This document shows positions 44,616-52,846 of a stretch of 64,000 bases of DNA, piece by piece (position 1 is the stretch's first letter; every line of letters begins with the position of its first letter). The position numbers and the translations under genes were made by a program. The notes beneath the pieces were generated by a model that did no database searches, was not told the DNA's origin, and worked only from the letters and a program-made list of their open reading frames with translations. This DNA is from CAVQEK01 sp963711495 (GTDB taxonomy: Bacteria; Bacteroidota; Bacteroidia; Cytophagales; Cyclobacteriaceae), in contig CAVQEK010000004.1 of assembly GCA_963711495.1 (NCBI GenBank), positions 868,001 through 932,000 on the forward strand. Reading direction: 5' to 3'.

Positions 44616-44652
44616 ACAAATTGCCATCATTATGTCATGATGGCAGATTTGT
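44616..44652. promoter_or_regulatory. Long inverted repeat between the lipoprotein gene and htpG
   Basis: TGCCATCAT (44622-44630) and ATGATGGCA (44637-44645) pair perfectly around TATGTC. The pairing extends outwards with one bulged base through ACAAAT / ATTTGT. The right half includes TGTCATGATGGCA, which is also present upstream of lon with one mismatch. It is not a CIRCE element. A stress operator shared with lon, or a structured 5' leader for htpG, is inference. Confidence 0.45.
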
Positions 44653-44734
44653 CAGTGTGCAGAGGTGCAAACAGGGCATGGAATGAATTTTGTATTTCGG
44701 GGATCATCGAAAGGAAATAAAAATAGAAAGTAAC

Positions 44735-46609
44735 ATGCAAGAAAAAGGCACAATCTCAATTCATACCGAAAACATTTTCCCAATCATCAAGAAGTTTCTT
44801 TATTCAGACCATGAGATCTTTCTGAGAGAATTGGTTTCAAATGCGGTGGATGCTACACAAAAAATCCAACGCTTGGCTTCTATTGGTGAATTCAAAGGTG
44901 AACTTGGTGATACCAAGGTAGAAATTAAAGTCAACAAGAAATTAAAAACCATTACCGTTACTGACCATGGCATCGGGATGACCGCCGGGGAAATTAAGAA
45001 ATACATTAATCAGATCGCATTCTCCGGGGCCACAGAATTCATTGAAAAGTTTAAAGAAAAAGGCGACAGTACCCAGATCATCGGAATGTTCGGATTGGGT
45101 TTTTATTCTGCTTTTATGGTATCCAAAAAAGTAGAGATCCTGACAAAATCCTATCAGGAAGATGCTGAAGCGGCCCGGTGGACCTGTGATGGAAGTACTG
45201 AATTTGAAATTTCCCCGGCTGTGAAAAAGGAACATGGAACTGAAGTGATCCTTCATATCGACAAAGACAATGAAGATTTCCTGGAAGATCACCGTGTTAG
45301 GCAGATTCTGGAGAAATATTGCAAATTTTTGCCCATACCCATTGTTTTTGGTGAAAAGGAAGAAACAATAAAAGGGGAGGATGGCAAGGAAAAAAAGGAG
45401 AAAAAACCAGACGTGATCAACAATCCAAAACCCCTTTGGACGCGTTCACCGGCTGATCTGAAAGATGAAGACTATCTCAGTTTCTATAAAGAATTGTATC
45501 CTTTTTCGGAAGATCCGCTATTCTGGATACATCTCAATGTGGATTACCCATTCAATCTCACCGGTATCCTCTATTTTCCGAAAATCAAAAATAACTTCGA
45601 AGTCAATAAGAATAAAATTCAGCTTTATTCCAGGCAGGTTTTTATTACAGATGAAGTAAAAGATATTGTTCCTGAATTCTTAATGCTGCTTCATGGAGTG
45701 ATCGACTCTCCCGATATTCCACTTAATGTTTCCAGGAGCTTTCTGCAATCAGACAGTAATGTGAAGAAAATCAATGCCCACATTACCAAGAAAGTGGCGG
45801 ATAAACTGCAGGAATTATTCAAGAAAGACCGAAAGGCTTTCGAGGAAAAATGGGAAAGTTTAAATGTATTTGTGAAATATGGCATGATCAGCGAAGAAAA
45901 ATTTTATGAAAAAGCCAAGGACTTTGTCTTGCTGGAAAATGTTGACAATAAATTTTTCACGCTGGATGAATACCAGGAACAGTTGAAGGTGAATCAAAAA
46001 GACAAAGAAGGAAATCTGGTATTTATTTATACCTCAGATCCAAACAAGCAGGATTCATATATTCAGTCGGCCAAAAACAGATCGTATGACATATTGAAAA
46101 TGGATGGCGTTCTCGACAACCATTTTGTGAATACGTTGGAAATGCGTTTGGAGAAAACCCGATGGAAACGGGTAGATTCGGAAACGGTTGACAAACTGAT
46201 TGAGACGGATGAGAAGAAAGAAAGTGTATTGACCAGTGAGGAACAAGAAAAGGTGAAGACCATATTTGAAACAGCGATTGGTGATAAAAATACAACTGTG
46301 ACTGTCGAACCTATGCCAGTTGATGAATTGCCGGTCACCATCACTTTGCCAGAATTTATGCGTCGGATGAAAGATATGTCCCAACTTGGCGGTCAGATGG
46401 CTATGATGGGAAATATGCCAGACCAATACAATGCGGTAATCAACAGCAATCATCCGATGGTATCGACAATACTGAAATCGGCAGACGAAAACCAACAAAA
46501 GGAACTTGCAAGACAGGCATATGAATTGGGCTTGCTCTCCCAAAATCTCCTTACCGGCAATAAACTCACAAATTTTATTAAACGTAGCGTAGAACTGATC
46601 TCGAAATAA
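44735..46609 (+). CDS. htpG: Molecular chaperone HtpG (bacterial Hsp90)
   Basis: ATP-dependent chaperone acting on late folding intermediates. The 624-residue protein begins 'MQEKGTISIHTENIFPIIKKF', the standard HtpG N-terminus, so I use the ATG at 44735 rather than the upstream TTG. The GHKL ATPase motifs are visible: 'SDHEIFLRELVSNAVDA', 'VTDHGIGMT', 'GMFGLGFYSAF' and 'GTEVILHI'; the middle domain has 'LPLNVSRSFLQ'-like sequence (here 'IPLNVSRSFLQSD'). Length and domains are complete. The upstream inverted repeat may control it. A strong bidirectional terminator separates it from the convergent groES-like gene. Confidence 0.98.
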   Translation: MQEKGTISIHTENIFPIIKKFLYSDHEIFLRELVSNAVDATQKIQRLASIGEFKGELGDTKVEIKVNKKLKTITVTDHGIGMTAGEIKKYINQIAFSGATEFIEKFKEKGDSTQIIGMFGLGFYSAFMVSKKVEILTKSYQEDAEAARWTCDGSTEFEISPAVKKEHGTEVILHIDKDNEDFLEDHRVRQILEKYCKFLPIPIVFGEKEETIKGEDGKEKKEKKPDVINNPKPLWTRSPADLKDEDYLSFYKELYPFSEDPLFWIHLNVDYPFNLTGILYFPKIKNNFEVNKNKIQLYSRQVFITDEVKDIVPEFLMLLHGVIDSPDIPLNVSRSFLQSDSNVKKINAHITKKVADKLQELFKKDRKAFEEKWESLNVFVKYGMISEEKFYEKAKDFVLLENVDNKFFTLDEYQEQLKVNQKDKEGNLVFIYTSDPNKQDSYIQSAKNRSYDILKMDGVLDNHFVNTLEMRLEKTRWKRVDSETVDKLIETDEKKESVLTSEEQEKVKTIFETAIGDKNTTVTVEPMPVDELPVTITLPEFMRRMKDMSQLGGQMAMMGNMPDQYNAVINSNHPMVSTILKSADENQQKELARQAYELGLLSQNLLTGNKLTNFIKRSVELISK

Positions 46610-46638
46610 TTTCAGTAAGTTTATATATATATATAAAA

Positions 46639-46664
46639 GCCAGTGACCGATACAAGTCACTGGC
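46639..46664. terminator. Bidirectional terminator between htpG and groES-like gene
   Basis: GCCAGTGAC and GTCACTGGC form a perfect 9-bp stem around an 8-nt loop. T5 follows at 46670 on the plus side, and TTTTATATAT on the minus side, serving both genes. Confidence 0.88.
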
Positions 46665-46688
46665 CTTGGTTTTTATAACTGTTCCGGT

Positions 46689-47069
46689 TTAATCAAACAG
46701 CCCTTCTTCGCGTTCCAACATGAGAATGGAAGATTGTGGTACTATATAATATTTTTCTTCCTGGTATATTACTTCGAATGCACCTTTTTGAAGAAAAATG
46801 GCCAGGTCCCCTTCTTTGGCTTGCAGGGGCACATATTTTACTTTTTCCTCATTGTCTTTCCACGGCTCATCTTCTTCCATCGGAAGAGGGATGGGGTATC
46901 CAGGACCGGCCTTCATAACATAGCCGCTTTGCACTTTTTCATTTTCCTGAACTCCCGGGGGCAGGTATAGCCCGCTTTGGGTTTTTTCAGAAGGCTTTTT
47001 TAATTTGATCAAAACCCGGTCTCCCACAATGATCAGTTTTTTCAATTTATTATCAGCTGTCAATTCCAT
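46689..47069 (-). CDS. GroES-family co-chaperone (Cpn10-like)
   Basis: A 126-residue protein with the Cpn10 fold: 'IVGDRVLIKLKKPSEKTQSGLYLPPGVQENEKVQSGYVMKAGPGYP' contains the family N-terminal strand and the mobile loop region, and 'EGDLAIFLQKGAFEVIYQEEKYYIVPQSSILMLE' the C-terminal strands. It is about 30 residues longer than classic GroES, with an insertion around 'PLPMEEDEPWKDNEEKVKYVPL'. No groEL is adjacent, so this is probably the divergent second GroES-like protein found in many Bacteroidota, not the main cpn10. Whether it caps GroEL is unknown. Confidence 0.82.
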   Translation of the reverse strand: MELTADNKLKKLIIVGDRVLIKLKKPSEKTQSGLYLPPGVQENEKVQSGYVMKAGPGYPIPLPMEEDEPWKDNEEKVKYVPLQAKEGDLAIFLQKGAFEVIYQEEKYYIVPQSSILMLEREEGLFD

Positions 47070-47205
47070 ATCTATTTTAAACCATCTGCTTTTTATTAAC
47101 CCGCAAATGTATTACAAGTTTTTATAAAATTAAGTTTCTCTTAAGCAAGTCAGATTATAAAACAAGTTTACTCCTGCTGCATGGGAATTTAAGTAATTAT
47201 TTCTA

Positions 47206-48549
47206 TTAGTCATCGGCTTTATCCAGCAATCGTTGATCGATATTTTTAGTAGTTTTTGCGCCGAGTTCGCGCAGGCGTTCTGATTTCCTGATCAGATTAT
47301 CGCGGCCGGCTGCCAGTTTACCCATGGCCTGGTCGTATATTTTCTTGGTACTGTCCAGATTTTGTCCGACTTTCTCCAGGTCTTCTGTAAAGGATGTGAA
47401 TTTGTCATATAATGCACCTGCTTGGCGAGCAATTTCCAGGGCATTTTTATTTTGCAGGTCTTGTTTCCAGATATAGGAAATGGTACGCAAAGTGGCCAGC
47501 AATGTGCTTGTTGAAACCAGAACAATGTTTCTGTCCAGCGCTTCTTCATACAATGATATATCTTCCTTTAATGCAATGGTTAGCGCTGGCTCGTTGGCTA
47601 TAAACATGAGTACATAATCAGGTTGCTGAATGTCATACAGGTTTTGATATTTTTTTTCGCTCAGCAGTTTTATATGGGTGTTGATGCTATCCAAATGACT
47701 TTTAAGAAAGTTCCTTTGTTGATCATCATCCGCTGTATTGAAATAGTTGCTGTATGCCGTTAATGAAACTTTTGAATCGATCACCAGGGATTTATTGTCT
47801 GGTAGATAAATGATATAATCCAGTCGCTGGTTCTGTCCATCTTCCGATTTCAGATTCTTTTCTTTTTCATAATGGATCCCTTTTTGCAAGCCGGCTTTTT
47901 CCAGAATCCCTTCCAATTGCATTTCGCCCCAGTTGCCCTGGGTTTTGGAATCCCCTTTAAGCGCTTTGGTAAGATTCTCCGCATCACGCGTAATTTGCAA
48001 GTTTAGTTCCTTCAGGCTTTGAATTTGCTGACGAAGTGCGGCGGTGCGATCTATATTTTCCTTGTTTGTCCTTTCAACTTTTTGCTCAAAGTCACTAATC
48101 TTCTCTTTCAAAGGGTTGAGCAGGTCAGTGAGGCTGGTCTTATTCTGTTCTGTAAACTTTTTGCTTTTTTCTTCGAAGATGTCATGGGCCAGATTCCTGA
48201 ACTGAATGGAGAATTTTTCCTGTAATTGTTCTATTTCCGCCTTTTGCTCATCCAGTTTTTGCTTCAGATTTTTATAATCAGATTCCCTGGATGAAACTGT
48301 TTTATTCAGTTCGATAATTTCACTGCGTTCCTCACCCAACGTTTTTTTTAAATCATCCAGTGCTTTTTGCTGAGTGGATAACCTGTCTTCAGCAATGTGT
48401 AAATTGGTCAGCAATCGTTGATTTTCCAGCCTGATGGCTTCGGCTTCTTCCTGGGAAATGACTTGTTTTGATTGTTGATAAAAATGAAGTACCAACCAGG
48501 TAATACCCACGCTAACCAACAATCCCATACCAGCATAAAGCAATTCCAT
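47206..48549 (-). CDS. rmuC: DNA recombination protein RmuC
   Basis: A 447-residue protein with an N-terminal transmembrane helix (about 5-24), a long coiled coil (about 30-190) and the RmuC nuclease-like domain: 'TQGNWGEMQLEGILEKAGLQKGIHYEKEKN', 'YLPDNKSLVIDSKVSLTAY', 'VLMFIANEPALTIAL' and 'ARQAGALYDKFTSFTEDLEKVG'. RmuC limits inversions at short inverted repeats in Escherichia; the catalytic fold is PD-(D/E)xK-like. All conserved blocks are present. It is 8 bp downstream of the secreted-protein gene, so the two are probably co-transcribed. Confidence 0.95.
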   Translation of the reverse strand: MELLYAGMGLLVSVGITWLVLHFYQQSKQVISQEEAEAIRLENQRLLTNLHIAEDRLSTQQKALDDLKKTLGEERSEIIELNKTVSSRESDYKNLKQKLDEQKAEIEQLQEKFSIQFRNLAHDIFEEKSKKFTEQNKTSLTDLLNPLKEKISDFEQKVERTNKENIDRTAALRQQIQSLKELNLQITRDAENLTKALKGDSKTQGNWGEMQLEGILEKAGLQKGIHYEKEKNLKSEDGQNQRLDYIIYLPDNKSLVIDSKVSLTAYSNYFNTADDDQQRNFLKSHLDSINTHIKLLSEKKYQNLYDIQQPDYVLMFIANEPALTIALKEDISLYEEALDRNIVLVSTSTLLATLRTISYIWKQDLQNKNALEIARQAGALYDKFTSFTEDLEKVGQNLDSTKKIYDQAMGKLAAGRDNLIRKSERLRELGAKTTKNIDQRLLDKADD

Positions 48550-48557
48550 AAACTAAT

Positions 48558-49376
48558 TTATTCTTTGATTTTCATAAAAATAATCTGTTTTTTTACGGCC
48601 CCTTCCTGCTGTTCTATTACAAAAGAGTCGTCTTTTCCAATCCTTGCAATCGTTTCGTACTGATTGCCTTCTTCATCGGTCCAGGAAATATTGAAAAGGT
48701 CTTCTCCAAGTGTGCTTGCCTTGGCGCTCCCGATAACTTGTCCATCTTTAAAATTGGTGATGCCATGGTTAAGGATACTAATTTGAAAATTGGAACCATC
48801 AGGTTGTATATTGATCTGCAGGCTGTTTTGTTTGTTGATGAATTGACCAACAATAGGATATGTTTTCATATTTTTTTCAATCACGACTTGGGGATTATAA
48901 ACATATTTATATCCGTCCAATTGGTAAAATGCCTTTTCGGTTGCGTTGTAAAAAGCATCGGTTTCTGTATTTCCGGAACCATGACCGGATTTTTCATAAA
49001 ATATGTGATGGTTACAATCTGCCAGTTGAATGGTCACTTTATATTTGCTCAAAAGATTGGCGACCGGAATAATATTGCAGTGAAAACCAAGGCACGGATT
49101 GTCGATCAACTCGACTGGCCAGTCATATTGTTTTTCATCAACCACAAGAAGTCCAAGTTTATTAAAATGTCTTCTTACATTTGAACTGATTTGGAATTTG
49201 TCCACCTGGTGGTTGTCGTAAATCAAAGTCTCAACAATGGCATACTTGAAGGAATTCAGCGCAGTCAATTCCTGCGATTGCGAAAACCCGTCGTGAATCC
49301 CAATTGAAACAATGCCTATTAAAAGGAAGTACTTTAAACTTCTAAAGGCAAAATTTTTAAGTAGCCCCATTTTCAT
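48558..49376 (-). CDS. Secreted protein, function unknown
   Basis: I start at ATG 49376, which gives a signal peptide (MKMGLLKNF...YFLLIGIVSIGIHDGFSQ); an earlier in-frame start exists at 49430 but would bury it. The mature part has no motif I recognise; it contains 'DNPCLGFHCNII' and 'DCNHHIFYEKSGHGSGNTETDAFYNATEKAFYQLDGYKY', and a C-terminal beta-rich part reminiscent of lipocalin-like folds. It is 8 bp upstream of rmuC, and thus likely in the same transcript, but there is no evident functional link. Confidence 0.7.
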   Translation of the reverse strand: MKMGLLKNFAFRSLKYFLLIGIVSIGIHDGFSQSQELTALNSFKYAIVETLIYDNHQVDKFQISSNVRRHFNKLGLLVVDEKQYDWPVELIDNPCLGFHCNIIPVANLLSKYKVTIQLADCNHHIFYEKSGHGSGNTETDAFYNATEKAFYQLDGYKYVYNPQVVIEKNMKTYPIVGQFINKQNSLQINIQPDGSNFQISILNHGITNFKDGQVIGSAKASTLGEDLFNISWTDEEGNQYETIARIGKDDSFVIEQQEGAVKKQIIFMKIKE

Positions 49377-49886
49377 CGTGTGATTTCTCCGTTTTCTCAA
49401 TATGACTTTTGGAAACAGCCAAAAATACATGAATCACGGCAGAGTTCAAGGGACATCGTCGTGCATTTCAGGATATAATTTCGCACTGCTCATAATTCTT
49501 TTTTTATTAATAATCTTCAGAGTATTCTTGTCAATTTGTTAAAAGTACAGTGGAAAATGTATCGGTGACATTTTTTATTCACTTTTCTCAACGAATTCGG
49601 GCATAATCAGTAAAACAAATTGTATATAAATAAGATTGGGTTGTTTTAATACTTTCACATAAGATGCTGAATTATTGGCAATTTCACGATTTTGACAGCA
49701 AAATCATCTTGACTTTTGCCAGTGATTAAATATTTTGATAAAAAAATTTGGTAACATGAGATTTTGGTGATTGTATTGTGAAAATTTGCAATTGTCATTG
49801 AATTGCATTATTTTCATACGCACTCCCGAAAATTCTCCCAAGAAATTAACAGGAATAAATAAAATTAATGTATAACTAAAATAAAT
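49377..49886. other. Divergent intergenic region, no gene seen
   Basis: About 510 bp between the secreted-protein gene and the CBS gene. It is AT-rich with runs of T and A and must hold both promoters. I see no exact TAnnTTTG word with good spacing, no long palindrome, and no tRNA or open frame worth reporting. Confidence 0.5.
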
Positions 49887-50354
49887 ATGCCTATGAACTT
49901 TACACCTAAATTGGACACCTCAGCCCGGGATGCCGCGAAAAAGGCTTACGAAAAGGTGAGTAATTACATGGCCACCAACCTGATTACGTTTAAACCAGAC
50001 GATGAAATCGGTGAAGTGATCTCGTCACTGATGAAAAATCAGATTTCCGGTGCGCCTGTCTTGAACGAAAACAAAGAATTGGTGGGAATGATCTCAGAAC
50101 AAGATGTGCTCAGGGTGATCATCGACAGTGTGTACCACAACCATCCGGTAAGCAAACAAGTCGTGCATGATTATATGAATAAAAATATTATCACCGTGCC
50201 GGTGGAAGCTGATGTGGTTGATGTTGCCGACATGTTTTTGAAGTATCGTTTTCGGAGATTCCCTGTTGTTGATGAAAAAGGCCGGTTGGTTGGTCAGGTG
50301 AGCAAGCGGGATATTCTGCGGGCTGCCACAAAATTGAAATTCACTACCTGGTAA
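49887..50354 (+). CDS. CBS-domain pair protein
   Basis: A 155-residue protein made almost only of two CBS motifs: the first about 25-80 ('NYMATNLITFKPDDEIGEVISSLMKNQISGAPVLNENKELVGMISEQDVLR'-type sequence) and the second about 95-150 ('YMNKNIITVPVEADVVDVADMFLKYRFRRFPVVDEKGRLVGQVSKRDILR'-type). CBS pairs bind adenosine nucleotides and act as energy or redox sensors, either alone or on a partner protein. No partner is adjacent. A long stem-loop terminator follows. Confidence 0.9.
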   Translation: MPMNFTPKLDTSARDAAKKAYEKVSNYMATNLITFKPDDEIGEVISSLMKNQISGAPVLNENKELVGMISEQDVLRVIIDSVYHNHPVSKQVVHDYMNKNIITVPVEADVVDVADMFLKYRFRRFPVVDEKGRLVGQVSKRDILRAATKLKFTTW

Positions 50355-50372
50355 TCATGAATTTTTAAATCT

Positions 50373-50413
50373 GCAAAATTGGAACACTGAATTTCAGTCT
50401 ATTCCAATTTTGC
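50373..50413 (+). terminator. Stem-loop terminator after the CBS gene
   Basis: GCAAAATTGGAA (50373-50384) and TTCCAATTTTGC (50402-50413) pair perfectly over 12 bp. The 17-nt loop contains a small internal ACTGAA/TTCAGT dyad. A T6 tract follows at about 50422, slightly distant for a canonical terminator. Confidence 0.65.
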
Positions 50414-50682
50414 AACCGCCATTTTTTCACCCGCTCTACGTTAAAACAACCAATTCCCATTATTAAATTGTTCATGATCCATAGGCTCTTGTTGAGCGGC
50501 GCAAAGGCATACAAGGAACATGAAATCCTGCTTTCATCGGCTTAGGGCGAACACACTTGCCGACCCAATTGACAAACTCAATCCTTAAGCAATGGCTCAG
50601 CTAGTATAAACTGGCATGAGATCTCCCGTAAAACCACATTTTCTTCTTTATTTGTGTTTTATAAATTCATGGTATAATCCGG
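50414..50682. other. CBS-miaA intergenic region, no gene seen
   Basis: About 270 bp, less AT-rich than other gaps. A TCGGC...GCCGA inverted repeat with a 17-nt loop occurs near 50537-50563. A small RNA is possible but I cannot match a known class, and no tRNA fold is apparent. Confidence 0.35.
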
Positions 50683-51618
50683 ATGAAATCCATCAATATA
50701 ATCACCGTAACCGGGCCAACAGCGAGTGGAAAAACTTTTTTTGCTGCGAACCTCGCCAAAAAAATAAACGGGGAAATCATCAGTGCAGACTCGCGGCAGG
50801 TATACCGGCAAATGGATATCGGCACAGGCAAAGATTATTCGGATTATCTCGTCGATGGGCATCAGGTGCCTTATCATTTGATCGATATTCACGAACCGGG
50901 ATACAAATACAATGTATTCGAATTCCAGCAGGATTTCCTCAGGGTTTTTGGTGATATTTCACGACGAGGAAAAATGCCGCTACTCGTGGGAGGTTCGGGA
51001 ATGTACCTGGAGGCAGTATTGGGCGGGTATAAATTGATTAATGTACCAGTGAATGCAGCATTGCGACAGGAACTGGAAAGGCGACCATTAGAAGATCTGG
51101 CAGATGAATTGAAAGCAATGCGTCCGGATTTGCACAACACCACGGATACACAGCATAAAAAAAGAACGATCCGGGCACTCGAAATTGCCTTGTATTACCA
51201 GCAAAATCCTGAGATCGATCTGGATTATCCGGCAATAAATGCAGTGATTATTGGCGTAAGATATGATCGCCAATCACAGCGAAGTCATATCTCAGAGCGA
51301 TTAAAGCAACGACTGGAAAACGGACTGGTTGAGGAAGTGAGACAGCTCATGAAAATCATTCCCGCCCATGATCTCATGTTCTATGGTCTGGAATATAAAT
51401 TTGTCACCGAACATGTACTGGGCATTACGACTTTCGATGAAATGTCAGGAAAACTGGAAATCGCAATTCATCAATTTGCAAAACGTCAGATGACCTGGTT
51501 TAGAAAAATGGAACGTGCAGGTTATGAAATTCATTGGATAGATGGTCATGCATCGATGGATGAGAAACTGGAACGCGCCTTTAACATATTTTCGCAATAT
51601 GGCCTTAAACTAAGTTGA
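50683..51618 (+). CDS. miaA: tRNA dimethylallyltransferase MiaA
   Basis: Adds a dimethylallyl group to A37 of tRNAs reading codons that start with U. The 311-residue protein has the P-loop GPTASGKT at 11-18, 'SADSRQVYRQMDIGTGKDY' (the catalytic Asp region), 'VPYHLIDIHEPGYKYNVFEFQQD', 'LLVGGSGMYLEAVLGGY' and the C-terminal 'FYGLEYKFVTEHVLG...FAKRQMTWFRKM'. All key motifs are present, and length is normal. It draws on dimethylallyl diphosphate from the MEP pathway, for which dxr is encoded 43 kb away. The coiled-coil lipoprotein follows 64 bp downstream. Confidence 0.97.
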   Translation: MKSINIITVTGPTASGKTFFAANLAKKINGEIISADSRQVYRQMDIGTGKDYSDYLVDGHQVPYHLIDIHEPGYKYNVFEFQQDFLRVFGDISRRGKMPLLVGGSGMYLEAVLGGYKLINVPVNAALRQELERRPLEDLADELKAMRPDLHNTTDTQHKKRTIRALEIALYYQQNPEIDLDYPAINAVIIGVRYDRQSQRSHISERLKQRLENGLVEEVRQLMKIIPAHDLMFYGLEYKFVTEHVLGITTFDEMSGKLEIAIHQFAKRQMTWFRKMERAGYEIHWIDGHASMDEKLERAFNIFSQYGLKLS

Positions 51619-51682
51619 ATAAAATGCCATTAAATTCACGATATTCGATAAATTTACTTGGAACATTTCAAACCTTAAATTT

Positions 51683-52432
51683 ATGATCAGACATTTTACA
51701 ATTTTTTCTGTAGTCATTTTACTCACTTTTGGTTGCCAGATGAAAAAAGAGAATGAGCAACTTAAAATGCAAAATGAAGAATTGCAAGCCAATCTCAACA
51801 GGGCCCAGGCAGCAGCCCAAACGCTGGAAGAAGTGGGCGTTTTAATGGATTCAATCGACAAAACCAGAAATGCCCTTCAACTCGATCTTGAAGCAGGAAC
51901 GACCTATGAAGATTATGTCGCCCGTATGGAGAACATCAATAATTATGTGGCGGAATCCGAAGCAAAGATCACGCAGTTGGAAAAAGAGATTGCGCAAAAT
52001 GGTTCAAAAAACCAGGCATATCTTCGTTCAATTGCCCGGCTTAAGAAGGACTTGCAGGCCAAAACGGAACAAATTGCGGAACTTCAGCAAGATGTAGAAA
52101 AGTATAAATCGGAAAATAAAGACCTGTTGACCCAGGTTGATTTGCAAGGGGCGCAGATCAATGACCTCAACACCGATATTGAGAGTAAAAAACAAGAACT
52201 GGAACTCCTTGAAAATCGTATTCAGGAAATCATGCAAAAATCTCAAATGTCGGAGGCGGACGCCTATTACGCCAGGGCTGAGGCTGTAGAAGAAGCGGCG
52301 CGAAGAACCAAACTGGCACCGAAAAAGAAAAAAGAAACGTATCAGGAAGCCCTGGAGCTTTACAAAAAAGCATTGTCATTTGGCCGTGAAGACGCCCAGA
52401 AAAAAATTGACGAATTACAGGAAAAAATTTGA
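51683..52432 (+). CDS. Coiled-coil lipoprotein, function unknown
   Basis: A 249-residue protein with a lipoprotein signal ('IFSVVILLTFGCQMKKENEQ', lipobox Cys about 19), then an almost continuous coiled coil (about 22-185) rich in Glu, Gln, Lys and Asn, and a C-terminal helical segment 'SEADAYYARAEAVEEAARRTKLAPKKKKETYQEALELYKKALSFG' that resembles a single TPR. Such proteins are common in Bacteroidota envelopes, and their role is not known. It ends in a good terminator. Confidence 0.8.
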   Translation: MIRHFTIFSVVILLTFGCQMKKENEQLKMQNEELQANLNRAQAAAQTLEEVGVLMDSIDKTRNALQLDLEAGTTYEDYVARMENINNYVAESEAKITQLEKEIAQNGSKNQAYLRSIARLKKDLQAKTEQIAELQQDVEKYKSENKDLLTQVDLQGAQINDLNTDIESKKQELELLENRIQEIMQKSQMSEADAYYARAEAVEEAARRTKLAPKKKKETYQEALELYKKALSFGREDAQKKIDELQEKI

Positions 52433-52846
52433 GGGCCTGTTTCATTCTTCCGTACAAGACATAGACCCCGGATTTCGGGGTTTTTTAATGACGCTTAAAG
52501 GCAGAATTTATGTTAAAGGATTTTGGACTGGAAAAACGATATTTTCATTTGAACTAACACCTGCACCCCTTTCAAAGCGTACCATAACTTTTTTTACTGG
52601 ATGTCATTATGATGATCTCGTCAATTGATTTTAAAAGCTGATCCACCTTGCCGTAGGATTAAATGAATCAAGAATCGATCCCTAAAAATATCATTTCCAG
52701 GAAAAATTCATCAATTGTTGTTAAATAGGCATAAAAGCAAGCTGTGTATGGTACCGCACTGATTTACAGCTTATTATTCCGTTAAACTCATTTTTTTTGC
52801 GGAGTGAATGCTAAATTCTGAATAGGTCCAAAGGAAAATAATTCTG
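52433..52846. other. Intergenic region after the coiled-coil lipoprotein, no gene seen
   Basis: 414 bp. It holds the terminator at 52465-52486 and a 7-bp inverted repeat AAGCTGT (52739-52745) / ACAGCTT (52766-52772) upstream of the beta-propeller gene. Nothing else is supported. Confidence 0.45.
52465..52486 (+). terminator. Intrinsic terminator after the coiled-coil lipoprotein gene
   Basis: ACCCCG - GATTT - CGGGGT stem-loop followed directly by T6. Confidence 0.92.

Noticed and set aside
44616..44652. CIRCE (HrcA) operator upstream of htpG
   Set aside because: The sequence does not match TTAGCACTC-N9-GAGTGCTAA in arms or spacing.
46055..46660. 201-codon minus-strand frame opposite htpG
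   Set aside because: It lies wholly on the opposite strand of a well-conserved htpG region and has biased, shadow-like composition.
50414..50682. tRNA or SRP RNA in the CBS-miaA gap
   Set aside because: No T-arm GTTCRA motif, no CCA end, and no GGAA/GCAG tetraloop stem of SRP RNA could be found.
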